A stretch of 24,290 nucleotides of DNA from a virus, in the IMG/VR virus record IMGVR_UViG_3300029319_000500, positions 1-24,290 of that record, one strand, 5' to 3'. Under the pieces are notes generated by a model. That model was not told the origin of the DNA. It did no database searches and worked only from the letters and a program-made list of their open reading frames with translations. Shown piece by piece: positions 1 to 7,631 of the stretch. How positions within the stretch are numbered: the stretch's first letter is position 1; every line of letters begins with the position of its first letter. A program made the position numbers and the translations under genes.

Positions 1-2576
1 GCCTTTGCAGATTTACCCTCCATCCATTCTAACAATCTTCTTTGTTGTTGTGCAGGAGTTAATAAATCACCTACATCATTTCTATATAAAAATCTAAACA
101 AATCATCATTATGTAATTTTGCTACCTCTGCTAAAAAATTCCTTAAATATTCGTTATACTCACCTGTTCTTTGACCACTAGATGCTCTACGTATAATATC
201 TTTTTTAGCAAGTATTTTATATTTATGTGGTCCTGGTTTTTTTTGTCCTTTACGTTCTCCACCAAAATAATAATCATTATTGTTTACACCTGCAATCCTT
301 GATGATGCTTGTTGTGCCTCTACTGCATCTGAAAATGGATCTCCAAATAAATCATTATACGTTACACCTTTAGAGTTCCATCTTTTAACTTTTGCTGCAT
401 CATCACTATTTGTAATAAATTGAGACATCCAAGACAAAGGTCTACTAAAAATTTGATCGTAACCTCTAGCGTACATTCTTAATTGTTCTTCACCAACAAC
501 ACGTACGGTCCAAGCACCTCTTAACAATACTAAAGGTTTCCATATTTCTGACATGTAATAGTCTGCTATTTTTGTGCTAACACCTTTTACAGATTTTTTA
601 TCTCCTAATAATTTATAAAGTTTGCCAACTTCTAAAGATTCATCAGGACCTTTAAACAAATCAGGAACAATAGATCTTAATAATCCCATACTGTTATATG
701 CTTTTGCTAATCCTTGTGCATCAGGTAACGGTATTGTTCTATTTATAAATTCTGTAAGTAATTGTGGTCCAGGTGTAGCTGTAGGTTTGCCGTCAATAAT
801 TGTTGGTACAAAGTTTGTTGTAGTTGCTACATTCTCACCTGTAACTGCATTTATCCAAAATTTTCTATATTCAGGTAGTTCTTCATCAAATATTCTTGTT
901 ATAGCCTCTGCATCAGGCCTAGACACTCCACCATCTTCTATTAGATCATTTGCTGTTCTAGCCATCATATCTCTCACTACATCAAATAATGCTGCCTCAT
1001 CTCCCTCTTCAATCCTAATTAATTGATCTAAAACTTCTGATTTATCTTTACTAGATAATGTTGTTTGATCCATCCATAATTTTGATTGTCCTATAGTTTG
1101 TTCCATCTGGTCTATATCTAAAAACCTATAAGGTAAATCTTGTGCGTAAGATGCAATAATTCTTCCTGCTCTAGAGTTTTCCATGAGACTTGCTTTTAAT
1201 ACTTTTCTTGCACCGAATAATTGTCCTGCACCTTTTAATCCTGGATCTAATCTAGAACCTAAAGCACTTTCTGCTAATCTTCCTGTAATTCTACCTAAAG
1301 CACCTACTGTAGGTCTTTCCATACCAAAACCTGCAACCATAAAAGGATTAGCTAAATATTTATCATTTAGTAAAGCACGCACAGCTTTTTCTTTATTTTC
1401 TAATGGTCTTTTAGATACTTGTATCTTTCTAAAATCATTTAATATTTCTGGATTGTTAATACCAGTTAATGTTATAAATCTATTTGTATCATCATTGCTT
1501 GCTAAAAATCTTACTAAATCTTCTCCACCCTCGTCATAATCTAAATAATTGTTTACTTGTCTTTTATTGACAAATTTATATTTACCTGTGTCATTAATAC
1601 CTAATGTCTTTTTTTGTGCATTAGTAAATTCACTAGATCCTTTTTTACCTTGTATACCTTTTTTCTTTAAACTTGCAAGTAACTCATCTGACGGTGTTAA
1701 CATTCTTCTATTTTTTGTAAGGTTTTTAATACCTAATCCAAAATAATTTGCAGGATCTAAAAACATAATTTTACCCATATCAATTATTCCTGACACTGCA
1801 TCAAAACCTTTTGTTCCTGGTTCCATAAATAAATTTGCAGTAGCACGACCAAGTGATATAGGCATGGCTACAGGTTTACCGTCTGCTCCTCTTGTAGTAA
1901 TTGTAAATTGTCCTGATTCTTCTTGCGCTCTTTGATCTAGGTCAGTAATAGGATCTCCTAAGAAATCATTAATTTTTTGTGCAGCTCTGTCTGGTGCCAT
2001 ACCTTTTTGCACCATATATTGATATTCTTCATAATACTTAGAGTTAGGATTAGTAGAATCAAACTCATCACTATCTGGTAAAAATCCCTCACCAAGATTT
2101 ACTCTATTACCTTGACGTAATTGATTTACTACTTGCCTAACAGTTGATTTGCCAGATTGTGCGTATGCATCTTGAAATGTAAGTTTGTCTGCTTGATCAC
2201 CAAATGTCGATGCAATAAATGAGTTAATAGGCCTATCTACTAAAGTTCTATATGCATCTTCTAAACCTAACAAACCAAAACGTAATGCACCTTTAAAACC
2301 ATTACCAACTCTAGCTAATAAATTTTGTTGGTTATGTTCTGTTATTCTTGCAGATACTTCTCCTAATACTTCTGCCTCTGGTTTTACTTGTAATAGTGTT
2401 AAGGCAGATATAACATCTGGTGAAAAGTTAGGATACATCCTAGATATAGAAGTAGCTCTTGTTGCATCATCTACTGATATATTATCTTTTGTTTGTTTAT
2501 ATTTTACTTGACGATTATATATTTCTTCATACAAATCACGTTCCTGTGCAGGATTGTCAAAATAAAAAACTCCCAT
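1..2576 (-). CDS. Large virion-associated protein, C-terminus beyond window (partial)
   Basis: An uninterrupted minus-strand frame of 858 codons runs from ATG at 2576 off the left edge, so the C-terminus is missing. The start overlaps the stop of the preceding gene (TAATG), indicating translational coupling. The protein begins MGVFYFDNPAQERDLYEEIY and is polar, rich in Asn, Gln, Asp and Arg, with no signal peptide and no obvious membrane segment. I recognise no catalytic motif. Its size and its place after terminase, portal and two small head-region proteins suggest a large structural or internal (ejection) virion protein. That role is inferred from position only. No competing plus-strand frame of comparable length exists. 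Confidence 0.8.
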   Translation of the reverse strand, partial: MGVFYFDNPAQERDLYEEIYNRQVKYKQTKDNISVDDATRATSISRMYPNFSPDVISALTLLQVKPEAEVLGEVSARITEHNQQNLLARVGNGFKGALRFGLLGLEDAYRTLVDRPINSFIASTFGDQADKLTFQDAYAQSGKSTVRQVVNQLRQGNRVNLGEGFLPDSDEFDSTNPNSKYYEEYQYMVQKGMAPDRAAQKINDFLGDPITDLDQRAQEESGQFTITTRGADGKPVAMPISLGRATANLFMEPGTKGFDAVSGIIDMGKIMFLDPANYFGLGIKNLTKNRRMLTPSDELLASLKKKGIQGKKGSSEFTNAQKKTLGINDTGKYKFVNKRQVNNYLDYDEGGEDLVRFLASNDDTNRFITLTGINNPEILNDFRKIQVSKRPLENKEKAVRALLNDKYLANPFMVAGFGMERPTVGALGRITGRLAESALGSRLDPGLKGAGQLFGARKVLKASLMENSRAGRIIASYAQDLPYRFLDIDQMEQTIGQSKLWMDQTTLSSKDKSEVLDQLIRIEEGDEAALFDVVRDMMARTANDLIEDGGVSRPDAEAITRIFDEELPEYRKFWINAVTGENVATTTNFVPTIIDGKPTATPGPQLLTEFINRTIPLPDAQGLAKAYNSMGLLRSIVPDLFKGPDESLEVGKLYKLLGDKKSVKGVSTKIADYYMSEIWKPLVLLRGAWTVRVVGEEQLRMYARGYDQIFSRPLSWMSQFITNSDDAAKVKRWNSKGVTYNDLFGDPFSDAVEAQQASSRIAGVNNNDYYFGGERKGQKKPGPHKYKILAKKDIIRRASSGQRTGEYNEYLRNFLAEVAKLHNDDLFRFLYRNDVGDLLTPAQQQRRLLEWMEGKSAK

Positions 2577-3016
2577 TAGTTTATATCAGGACTTTGTTTG
2601 TACACACTCCCTTGACTCATAAGTAACGATAACAATTCATCTGTAGGAAATACTTCGGCCATAGCTCTAATTAGCATCATTGAGTCATCTTCTAAATATG
2701 TTTGTTTTTCTGCACCTGTATCTGTTACAGGCATATCTTGATAATTAGTTGGTGCTGTTAAGTCAAACTCATCTACAGGATTTATTTGTGCAGGTTGTGT
2801 CATTTCTTGTGCTTGCTCTGCTTGTATACCTTGCAATGCACTATTACCTTGTTGTACTTGTTCTACTAATTCACCCTCTGCACCAAAAGTTTCGTCTTGC
2901 ATCATACTTCTAGCATCTTGTTGTGATACATTTAAATCTGTTCTTTGACTTAATGCTCCTGGTCCACTTACTGCGCCACCTCTTCTACCTCTTCTTCTAG
3001 ATGATCCATTTGCCAT
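2576..3016 (-). CDS. Gln-rich small head-region protein with Arg-rich N-terminus
   Basis: This encodes 146 aa. I chose ATG at 3016 because AGGAGG lies six bases upstream; a longer in-frame start eight codons earlier has no such site. The N-terminus (MANGSSRRRGRRGG) is strongly basic and Gly/Arg-rich. The middle is rich in Gln, Glu and Ala, and the C-terminal 40 residues look helical. The gene overlaps the upstream gene by 20 nt in another frame and couples to the giant virion gene by TAATG. The basic start followed by an acidic, Gln-rich body would fit a nucleic-acid-contacting or scaffold-like assembly protein, but no family is recognised. Confidence 0.75.
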   Translation of the reverse strand: MANGSSRRRGRRGGAVSGPGALSQRTDLNVSQQDARSMMQDETFGAEGELVEQVQQGNSALQGIQAEQAQEMTQPAQINPVDEFDLTAPTNYQDMPVTDTGAEKQTYLEDDSMMLIRAMAEVFPTDELLSLLMSQGSVYKQSPDIN

Positions 3017-3209
3017 TATCGTCCTCCTCATTAATGTCATCCATAAAATTTTGTATAGTTTTTTTAAAAATTACAAAAAAAGCAGGTAACTGTACAACTT
3101 CTTGTTCATCAGGAAAAGCATTCATGTTTTCAAACCATGTATCACTTAGTGTGCTTTTAACCATACTTTCAAATTCATAATCAATAAATTCTTGTTCACT
3201 ATCAAACAT
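2997..3209 (-). CDS. Small acidic protein between portal and head genes
   Basis: This 70-aa acidic protein begins MFDSEQEFIDYEFE and ends DDNGKWII. An AAGGAGG site, which is also the last codons of the portal gene, precedes the ATG. The start lies inside the portal 3' end (8-nt overlap). The last 20 nt overlap the next gene, whose SD it encodes. No motif is recognised. Such small acidic proteins beside the portal gene are common in marine phages, but the function here is unknown. Confidence 0.7.
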   Translation of the reverse strand: MFDSEQEFIDYEFESMVKSTLSDTWFENMNAFPDEQEVVQLPAFFVIFKKTIQNFMDDINEEDDNGKWII

Positions 3210-4965
3210 TAGGTTGTCCTCCTTGTAATAATAAAGATCTTATATCTGGTGTAGGACCTTGTGGTACAGGTGGTCCTTGTTGTGCCTGTGTTAATTGATC
3301 AAGTATTGCTTGTTCATCTTCAGGTGTCTCTTCTTCAGCAGTATAAAATTTATCTAGTATAGATGACATATTACTTGGATTTTTTCTTATTTGTACTAAT
3401 GCCATAGTGGCTTTAGGATCACCTTGTGTAGCTTGTACTTTTAATGTTTCAAACAAAACATCTTCGGCCTCATCTTTTGTAATTCTATTATTTATCTTTT
3501 GTAAATTTTCTAGACCATCCATGTTTTCTTGCAATGTCTCCCTGTCAATAATACCTGCTTGTAATAATTGTAGGCCTGATACAATTTTAGTTGGTTCATC
3601 AAATCCGGCCATAACACCATATACTCTACGAGTATCGTACTGACCTGCTATATCTGTAGATGGTACATATTGTTCTGAAAAAGCTGCTCCGTTAGCAAAA
3701 CCACTTAATGGTTTCTTTTTATCTTTATTTAATATTTCATCCATCTCTAATCTTTTTTGATCAATTTCTTCTAATGCAGTTTTTAGTGATAGTTGATATT
3801 CTCTTACATTTAAATCAACTGATGACATAAGTTCTTGTAGACCTCTACCAGTAACAAAAGAGTTTGGTGATTGTGCGTCATCAGTAACAGGATAACTAGC
3901 ACCTAATCTTAATTGTCTCTCTAATCTATCTATTTGTTGAAACATTTGATAAGGTAAGTTGTTTGTTGGTTTTACAACTTGGCTACCAGGAGATAGATAG
4001 TTTATTGCAAATCTACCTCTTTTATAATTACCTGACTCTATTTCTCCTACTATGTTTGTTTCTGTAAACACAGCATCTTCCATAGCTATAATTGATAAAA
4101 CATTTATCTTTGCCATAGCAGACATAAGGCCTAACACATGATCGTATTGTCCTTGTAGTCTGTCAAAACTAAATCTTTTAGCAATTACAAATCTTGGTCC
4201 TGTCTTTAATGGATTAGGTGTAAAGTCTAATATCTGACTTGTAGATGGTAAGTATACATAAGTACCCTCTTCGTCATAATATTCTATTAGCTCTTCACCA
4301 TCAGCAGTGTCATTCTCCCATGACCTTGACAATGCATCTTTATACAAACCTTGTTGCCAACCACCACCATAATTATTTGTACCTTGTTCGTATTCTATGT
4401 TTGCATTAGGATATAATTTTTTAATTAATCCTGACGGTACAATTCTTACTAATGCTAATTCTGTAGGTGTTTGATCAGGTCCATAGTAACCAGGAAAGCA
4501 ATCGTATGGATCACGTAGTTCTGCATGTGGATACATATTGCCAAACTGATCTTGTTTGTTTCTTATTATCCATACACAAAAACCATAACCAGGTAGCCAT
4601 CTAGCTGCTTGTGGCATTTGCATTTCTATTCTGCTTTTCTTATCGTACGAATGTACTATACGTTCTATCTTTTCTGATTTTAATTTTGCACGTTCAGAAT
4701 CTTTATTGTTATATGGATCAACTTTTAAGTCAGGCACTCTACCTAGTTTTTGTGCTAGGTGTTCTAATCCAGACTCGATCATATTAGGTATAGGTAAATC
4801 TTCGTTGTAATTTTCAGAGTTAGAACCTAGTAATGCTGATACACCTTGTGAACCACCATTAATAATTTTTCTTATTCTTGTTCTGTAATCCCAATGACCA
4901 GTATGTTCGTGTAACCCACGTAAATCGTCTACCTTGTGTGCTAGTTGACTAGCGTTTAATGGCAT
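3202..4965 (-). CDS. Portal protein
   Basis: This 587-aa protein is the expected size for a phage portal and lies immediately downstream of the large terminase gene, joined by a TAATG overlap. The portal forms the dodecameric ring at one capsid vertex, docks the terminase and lets DNA in and out. The sequence is mixed alpha/beta in its first 330 residues. A long acidic, Gln-rich helical C-terminus follows (around 470-587), typical of portal clip and tail-interface regions, ending in a Pro/Gln-rich tail. No signal peptide or membrane segment is seen. The assignment rests on size, gene order and overall character, not on a catalytic motif. Confidence 0.78.
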   Translation of the reverse strand: MPLNASQLAHKVDDLRGLHEHTGHWDYRTRIRKIINGGSQGVSALLGSNSENYNEDLPIPNMIESGLEHLAQKLGRVPDLKVDPYNNKDSERAKLKSEKIERIVHSYDKKSRIEMQMPQAARWLPGYGFCVWIIRNKQDQFGNMYPHAELRDPYDCFPGYYGPDQTPTELALVRIVPSGLIKKLYPNANIEYEQGTNNYGGGWQQGLYKDALSRSWENDTADGEELIEYYDEEGTYVYLPSTSQILDFTPNPLKTGPRFVIAKRFSFDRLQGQYDHVLGLMSAMAKINVLSIIAMEDAVFTETNIVGEIESGNYKRGRFAINYLSPGSQVVKPTNNLPYQMFQQIDRLERQLRLGASYPVTDDAQSPNSFVTGRGLQELMSSVDLNVREYQLSLKTALEEIDQKRLEMDEILNKDKKKPLSGFANGAAFSEQYVPSTDIAGQYDTRRVYGVMAGFDEPTKIVSGLQLLQAGIIDRETLQENMDGLENLQKINNRITKDEAEDVLFETLKVQATQGDPKATMALVQIRKNPSNMSSILDKFYTAEEETPEDEQAILDQLTQAQQGPPVPQGPTPDIRSLLLQGGQPNV

Positions 4966-6884
4966 TATCTATCCCACATTCTTTCGTCGTATGTACTTAA
5001 CTTATAATTGCTATAAGATGGATTATAGTCGTTGTCTACTTCTGATAGCATTAATTTAACGGTCTGGCGTACCCTTTTCATAGGAAACCAACTTGCCATA
5101 ACTAAGTCAGTTTTTGAATTTACAGACTTAGAATTTGTGCCACTAGCACTACTAAAATAAATTAATTGTTGTCTAAGTACATTTACTTTACGTTGTGTTT
5201 GTGGATTACCCCATGGTAAATTTATTTTTTGTTGTTCATACATAGGCACCATAGCTGTTACACCAAATACAGGATCCCATTTGTTTTTATATGTCTGATG
5301 GCCCTCTATCCTTACACCGTTTACACCTGCCCAGTTTTTTATTTCTTTATCTTGTCCTATAGCTTTTTGGAATCCGTTTTCTTCTACAATCCAATGCGAT
5401 AAAAAATATTGCTCATGCCATTCTTGCATAACTTTTAATGCTTTAGATATACCACCACCTAAGTCATTACGTAAATCTACTAACCATAACTGTCCAGTTT
5501 TTTGATTGTATGCCCACAATACTGCTGCTTGGTATCCTGTACTTGCAGGATCTAAACCTGCAATTAATGCAGTATGTGGTGGTACATCACCAAGTATTCT
5601 AGACCTGTCTAAACAAGAATCTATCATCTCTGCACCAAACAATTCCATACCTGCAGGTACAGCTTTGTTAAGATACACCATCTCAAATATAGCTCTACCA
5701 CCTGTTGTTTCTGCTGCTGCTAATTGTTCCATAAGCCATTTGTGTGATCGTTTACCTTTCCATAACATGTGTTCGTCTTGGTCATTTGACTCTTGGTCTA
5801 ATGGTATTTCTAAATCATGCGCTCTCTCTACTATTGTTTCCCAAGCATCATTGTTTAACAATGCATTGTACAAATCATCAGGATGCTGTCTAGAACCAAT
5901 AACAACCATACCTGTATGTTCTTCTTTTCTAGACTGTAATGTTGTTGTCCACCAGTTTTTTGTATTTTCTCTTGCACTTGGTTGCACTGTACTACCATGA
6001 TCTTCTATGTCGTCAGATATAATTAAGTCTGCATCTCTTGACAAAATTTTACCGCCCTTACCTACAGCTACCAACGTAGGTGATTTTATACCAGACACAG
6101 TTCTTGTAGCTACAGTAAATTGACTTGTACTCCAGGACTTGCCAGATTTATTCATAGGCCTAAACCCCTCGTATGTTGCATAGTCCTGTATAAGTTGTTC
6201 GTTGTTTTCTAGGTGGTCGAGTACAGAACCCACCGCGTTTTTTGCTATGTCCTCGTTACCGCCTACCCACATTATTCTCATGTTTGGATTTTTACATATC
6301 ATGTATACACAAAAGTGTGTAAGCAAGTCTGTTTTGCCATGACGTGGCGGAGACAACACCATTAATCTTTTACCATTCTTAATAGTTTCTAATATTGCAT
6401 CTATCCATCTTTTTTGGAACTCTGGTGTCTCGTACGGTACGTTCTGCTCTGTCAAAAAATATTTGTCCCTAAACTCTACAAAGTCATCGAGTGCTGCTTG
6501 TGCCTCCCCATTTTTTTGTAAGGACTCGTGATTGACTCGCAGTGCCTCGTCCTTTAGATATGCAGACAGAGATCTTGTAACAGTTGGTAAAGAACAACCT
6601 AGTATGTCAGCAACTTCTTGTTTAGTCTTTGTACCTTTTAATAAGTCGTCAAAAAAATTTTTTTTATCCATTATGGCGTAGTAGTTGCCTCTACGTTTCT
6701 GTACGTTTGTGTCTACAATCTTTTCTACCTGGTATGTATCTGTCGCTTTGTTAGCCCTGTATGCTCTTTTCTTAATTCTGTTTGCACATTTGTCAGAACA
6801 ATACTTTCTACGACCTGTCGGTAAAACGTGAGTACAGTCGTTGGCTAGGCAAAACTTGTTTTTTTCTTGTTTTGTTTTAGTCAT
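4965..6884 (-). CDS. Terminase large subunit with N-terminal zinc-finger and HTH extension
   Basis: This 639-aa DNA-packaging motor has ATPase and nuclease domains. The Walker A motif is SPPRHGKT (178-185) and Walker B is DLIISDDIED (286-295). The RNase H-like nuclease begins at GLDPASTG (443-450, D445) with further acids near E501-E502. The N-terminus is unusual: a four-Cys zinc site (C12, C17, C29, C33, with YCSDKC) is followed by a helix-turn-helix around 86-110 (KQEVADILGCSLPTVTRSL). These could supply the DNA recognition normally given by a separate small subunit, and none is seen nearby. The start has no SD; a TGGTAAACT box lies seven bases upstream, so a leaderless transcript is possible. 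Confidence 0.93.
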   Translation of the reverse strand: MTKTKQEKNKFCLANDCTHVLPTGRRKYCSDKCANRIKKRAYRANKATDTYQVEKIVDTNVQKRRGNYYAIMDKKNFFDDLLKGTKTKQEVADILGCSLPTVTRSLSAYLKDEALRVNHESLQKNGEAQAALDDFVEFRDKYFLTEQNVPYETPEFQKRWIDAILETIKNGKRLMVLSPPRHGKTDLLTHFCVYMICKNPNMRIMWVGGNEDIAKNAVGSVLDHLENNEQLIQDYATYEGFRPMNKSGKSWSTSQFTVATRTVSGIKSPTLVAVGKGGKILSRDADLIISDDIEDHGSTVQPSARENTKNWWTTTLQSRKEEHTGMVVIGSRQHPDDLYNALLNNDAWETIVERAHDLEIPLDQESNDQDEHMLWKGKRSHKWLMEQLAAAETTGGRAIFEMVYLNKAVPAGMELFGAEMIDSCLDRSRILGDVPPHTALIAGLDPASTGYQAAVLWAYNQKTGQLWLVDLRNDLGGGISKALKVMQEWHEQYFLSHWIVEENGFQKAIGQDKEIKNWAGVNGVRIEGHQTYKNKWDPVFGVTAMVPMYEQQKINLPWGNPQTQRKVNVLRQQLIYFSSASGTNSKSVNSKTDLVMASWFPMKRVRQTVKLMLSEVDNDYNPSYSNYKLSTYDERMWDR

Positions 6885-6891
6885 CTGCTAT

Positions 6892-6900
6892 AGTTTACCA
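6892..6900 (-). promoter_or_regulatory. Extended -10 box, possible leaderless promoter for terminase
   Basis: On the minus strand TGGTAAACT ends seven bases before the terminase ATG, so transcription would begin at or next to the A of the start codon. There is no SD. The shape matches the TGG-TATACT and TGG-TATAAT boxes before the two RNA genes. It is a one-site prediction without an obvious -35. Confidence 0.4.
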
Positions 6901-6929
6901 TACAAATACTTTGATTTAGATGGTTAAAA

Positions 6930-7046
6930 CTACCTAACATGTGTACAGGTAAGAGTGATCGAGACACAGAAAGTTCGGAATCGGTAATACGATAAACTAG
7001 ACAAGGCAAACCGAATACCCAAGGCACTTGACTGAATCCTAGTCAT
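6930..7046 (-). CDS. Possible 38-aa leader peptide of the late operon
   Basis: ATG at 7046 opens a 38-codon frame (MTRIQSSALGIRF...) ending in TAG. A perfect AAGGAGG lies nine bases upstream. The product is Ser, Arg and Thr-rich with three Cys. Its codon use (CGG, CGA, AGG and many TCG/TCA) differs from the surrounding genes, so it may be untranslated leader RNA rather than a gene. It sits between the predicted late promoter and terminase, a position where leader peptides occur. The SD can be enclosed by AAGAG/CTCTT complementary segments. Confidence 0.35.
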   Translation of the reverse strand: MTRIQSSALGIRFALSSLSYYRFRTFCVSITLTCTHVR

Positions 7047-7089
7047 TAAGAGTAACCTCCTTATTGGCTCGCTATTTCTCTTGGCCGGT

Positions 7090-7142
7090 AGTCCTTACTA
7101 GCACTCCTAGTCCTATGTATTTGTCCTGTACTAGCAAGGACT
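7090..7142 (-). promoter_or_regulatory. Long hairpin at the 5' end of the late-operon leader RNA
   Basis: 7090-7104 and 7128-7142 can form a 15-bp stem around a 23-nt loop. Read as minus-strand RNA the two deviations from perfect pairing are G-U wobbles; read as plus-strand RNA they are A-C mismatches. This favours a functional RNA made from the minus strand. The stem starts about six nucleotides after the predicted start site near 7148. No U-run follows, so it is not an intrinsic terminator. A leader stabiliser, protein-binding site or antitermination element are the options. Confidence 0.5.
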
Positions 7143-7154
7143 TAACCTACTTTA

Positions 7155-7163
7155 ATTATAACA
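7155..7163 (-). promoter_or_regulatory. Extended -10 promoter of the late leader
   Basis: The minus strand carries TGTTATAAT, a perfect TGnTATAAT extended -10. No consensus -35 lies 16-18 bp upstream, as is allowed for this class. The start would be near 7148, giving a leader of about 260 nt before terminase. It is arranged back-to-back with the plus-strand promoter at 7214-7222. Confidence 0.6.
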
Positions 7164-7194
7164 AGAAATAACTACTATATCTGGTACATACTAG

Positions 7195-7222
7195 ATATGG
7201 TATACACAATATATGGTATACT
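7195..7222 (+). promoter_or_regulatory. Tandem extended -10 boxes before the tRNA-like RNA
   Basis: ATATGGTATAC occurs twice, at 7195-7205 and 7211-7221, 16 bp apart. The second gives TGGTATACT (7214-7222), which places the start at 7229-7230, exactly the first G of the acceptor stem of the RNA downstream. The same string TATATGGTATA recurs before the small RNA at 15220. An inverted ATATCT...AGATAT pair (about 7177-7198) just upstream may be an operator. Confidence 0.55.
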
Positions 7223-7229
7223 GTCTACT

Positions 7230-7320
7230 GGGGATGATTGGTAACTAAAGCTAACGATCAACTAAAGATTGCCCTTGTACACAGTAGCTTTTTGACCAGG
7301 TTCGACTCCTGGCATCCCCA
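7230..7320 (+). ncRNA. tRNA-like RNA with tmRNA-like arm
   Basis: GGGGATG (7230-7236) pairs perfectly with CATCCCC (7313-7319), followed by discriminator A7320; CCA is not encoded. The T arm is perfect: CCAGG, loop TTCGACT, CCTGG (7296-7312). The remaining 59 nt do not make a standard cloverleaf. AAAGCTA (7247-7253) pairs with TAGCTTT (7285-7291). Inside it CGATC-(7 nt)-GATTG forms a hairpin whose loop has CUA in the anticodon position but A instead of U33. The D region (ATTGGTAACT) has no clear D stem. This is the layout of the tRNA-like domain of tmRNA, but at 91 nt there is no room for a normal tag. The opening GGGGATGATTGG also resembles tmRNA 5' ends. A degenerate long-variable-arm tRNA is the alternative. 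Confidence 0.65.
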
Positions 7321-7556
7321 CTACATATAGTGTATATATAGCAAAAACCTAGTTACCACCTATATTTTTGGAGATACATATATATTTACGCGACGTCCAG
7401 ATTTAACTATGTAGGTCTGTTGTGTAATGTCTAGAAATTGCAGGAATATGCACAGCTTTGATCTAAACTTATGCGCGTGTCTACTGCTAATAGGTTAATG
7501 CGCGCACGACCGCCCATAATACCCCTACATTAATTTCCTACAAGATACCCACCATA
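7321..7556. other. Non-coding stretch after the tRNA-like RNA
   Basis: No convincing gene or SD is seen here. It holds an AT-rich imperfect palindrome just after the RNA (7321-7340), TAGTTACCA (7350-7358), which is complementary to TGGTAACTA inside the RNA (7239-7247), two ATGCGCG direct repeats (near 7470 and 7498), and the weak copy of the two-part repeat. No clear plus-strand terminator was found, so the RNA's 3' end is probably made by processing. Confidence 0.4.
7460..7510 (+). repeat. Two-part GATC...GCGCACGAC element, copy 1 (weak)
   Basis: GATC at 7460 is followed 42 bases later by GCGCACGAC (7502-7510), which lacks the final ACA of the full motif. It lies in non-coding DNA between the tRNA-like RNA and the next terminator. 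It is the least conserved of six plus-strand copies. Confidence 0.45.
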
Positions 7557-7585
7557 TAAAAAAGAAGAGGAGACCAACGGCCTCC
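7557..7585 (-). terminator. Intrinsic terminator of the 9129-7632 operon
   Basis: On the minus strand GGAGGCC-GTT-GGTCTCC forms a tight 7-bp hairpin (one G-U), followed by CTCTTCTTTTTT. It lies about 47 nt past the stop of the last gene. It separates this operon from the RNA/promoter region to its left. Confidence 0.75.
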
Positions 7586-7631
7586 CCTCCTCTGTACGTA
7601 TCTAATAGAGAGAGTTATTTAGATACTTGTT

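Noticed and set aside
622-1746. Three open frames on the plus strand
   Set aside because: They lie opposite the 858-codon virion gene, lack ribosome sites and have hydrophobic antisense-like composition.
5506-6000. Long open frame on the plus strand
   Set aside because: It is antisense to the nuclease/ATPase part of the terminase and has low-complexity composition.
7255-7271. Reading the RNA at 7230-7320 as an amber-suppressor tRNA with anticodon CUA
   Set aside because: The loop has A where U33 is required, there is no normal D arm, and TAG is used as an ordinary stop by several genes here (for example 2997-, 12521-, 24208-).
7250-7295. A tmRNA-style tag frame beginning GCT AAC GAT (Ala-Asn-Asp) in the tRNA-like RNA
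   Set aside because: It has no stop codon before the T arm and does not end in a tag-like Ala/Val terminus; three matching codons are weak evidence.
7296-7320. Phage attachment site formed by a tRNA 3' end
   Set aside because: A complete acceptor stem and a promoter are present, and no integrase is visible in the window.
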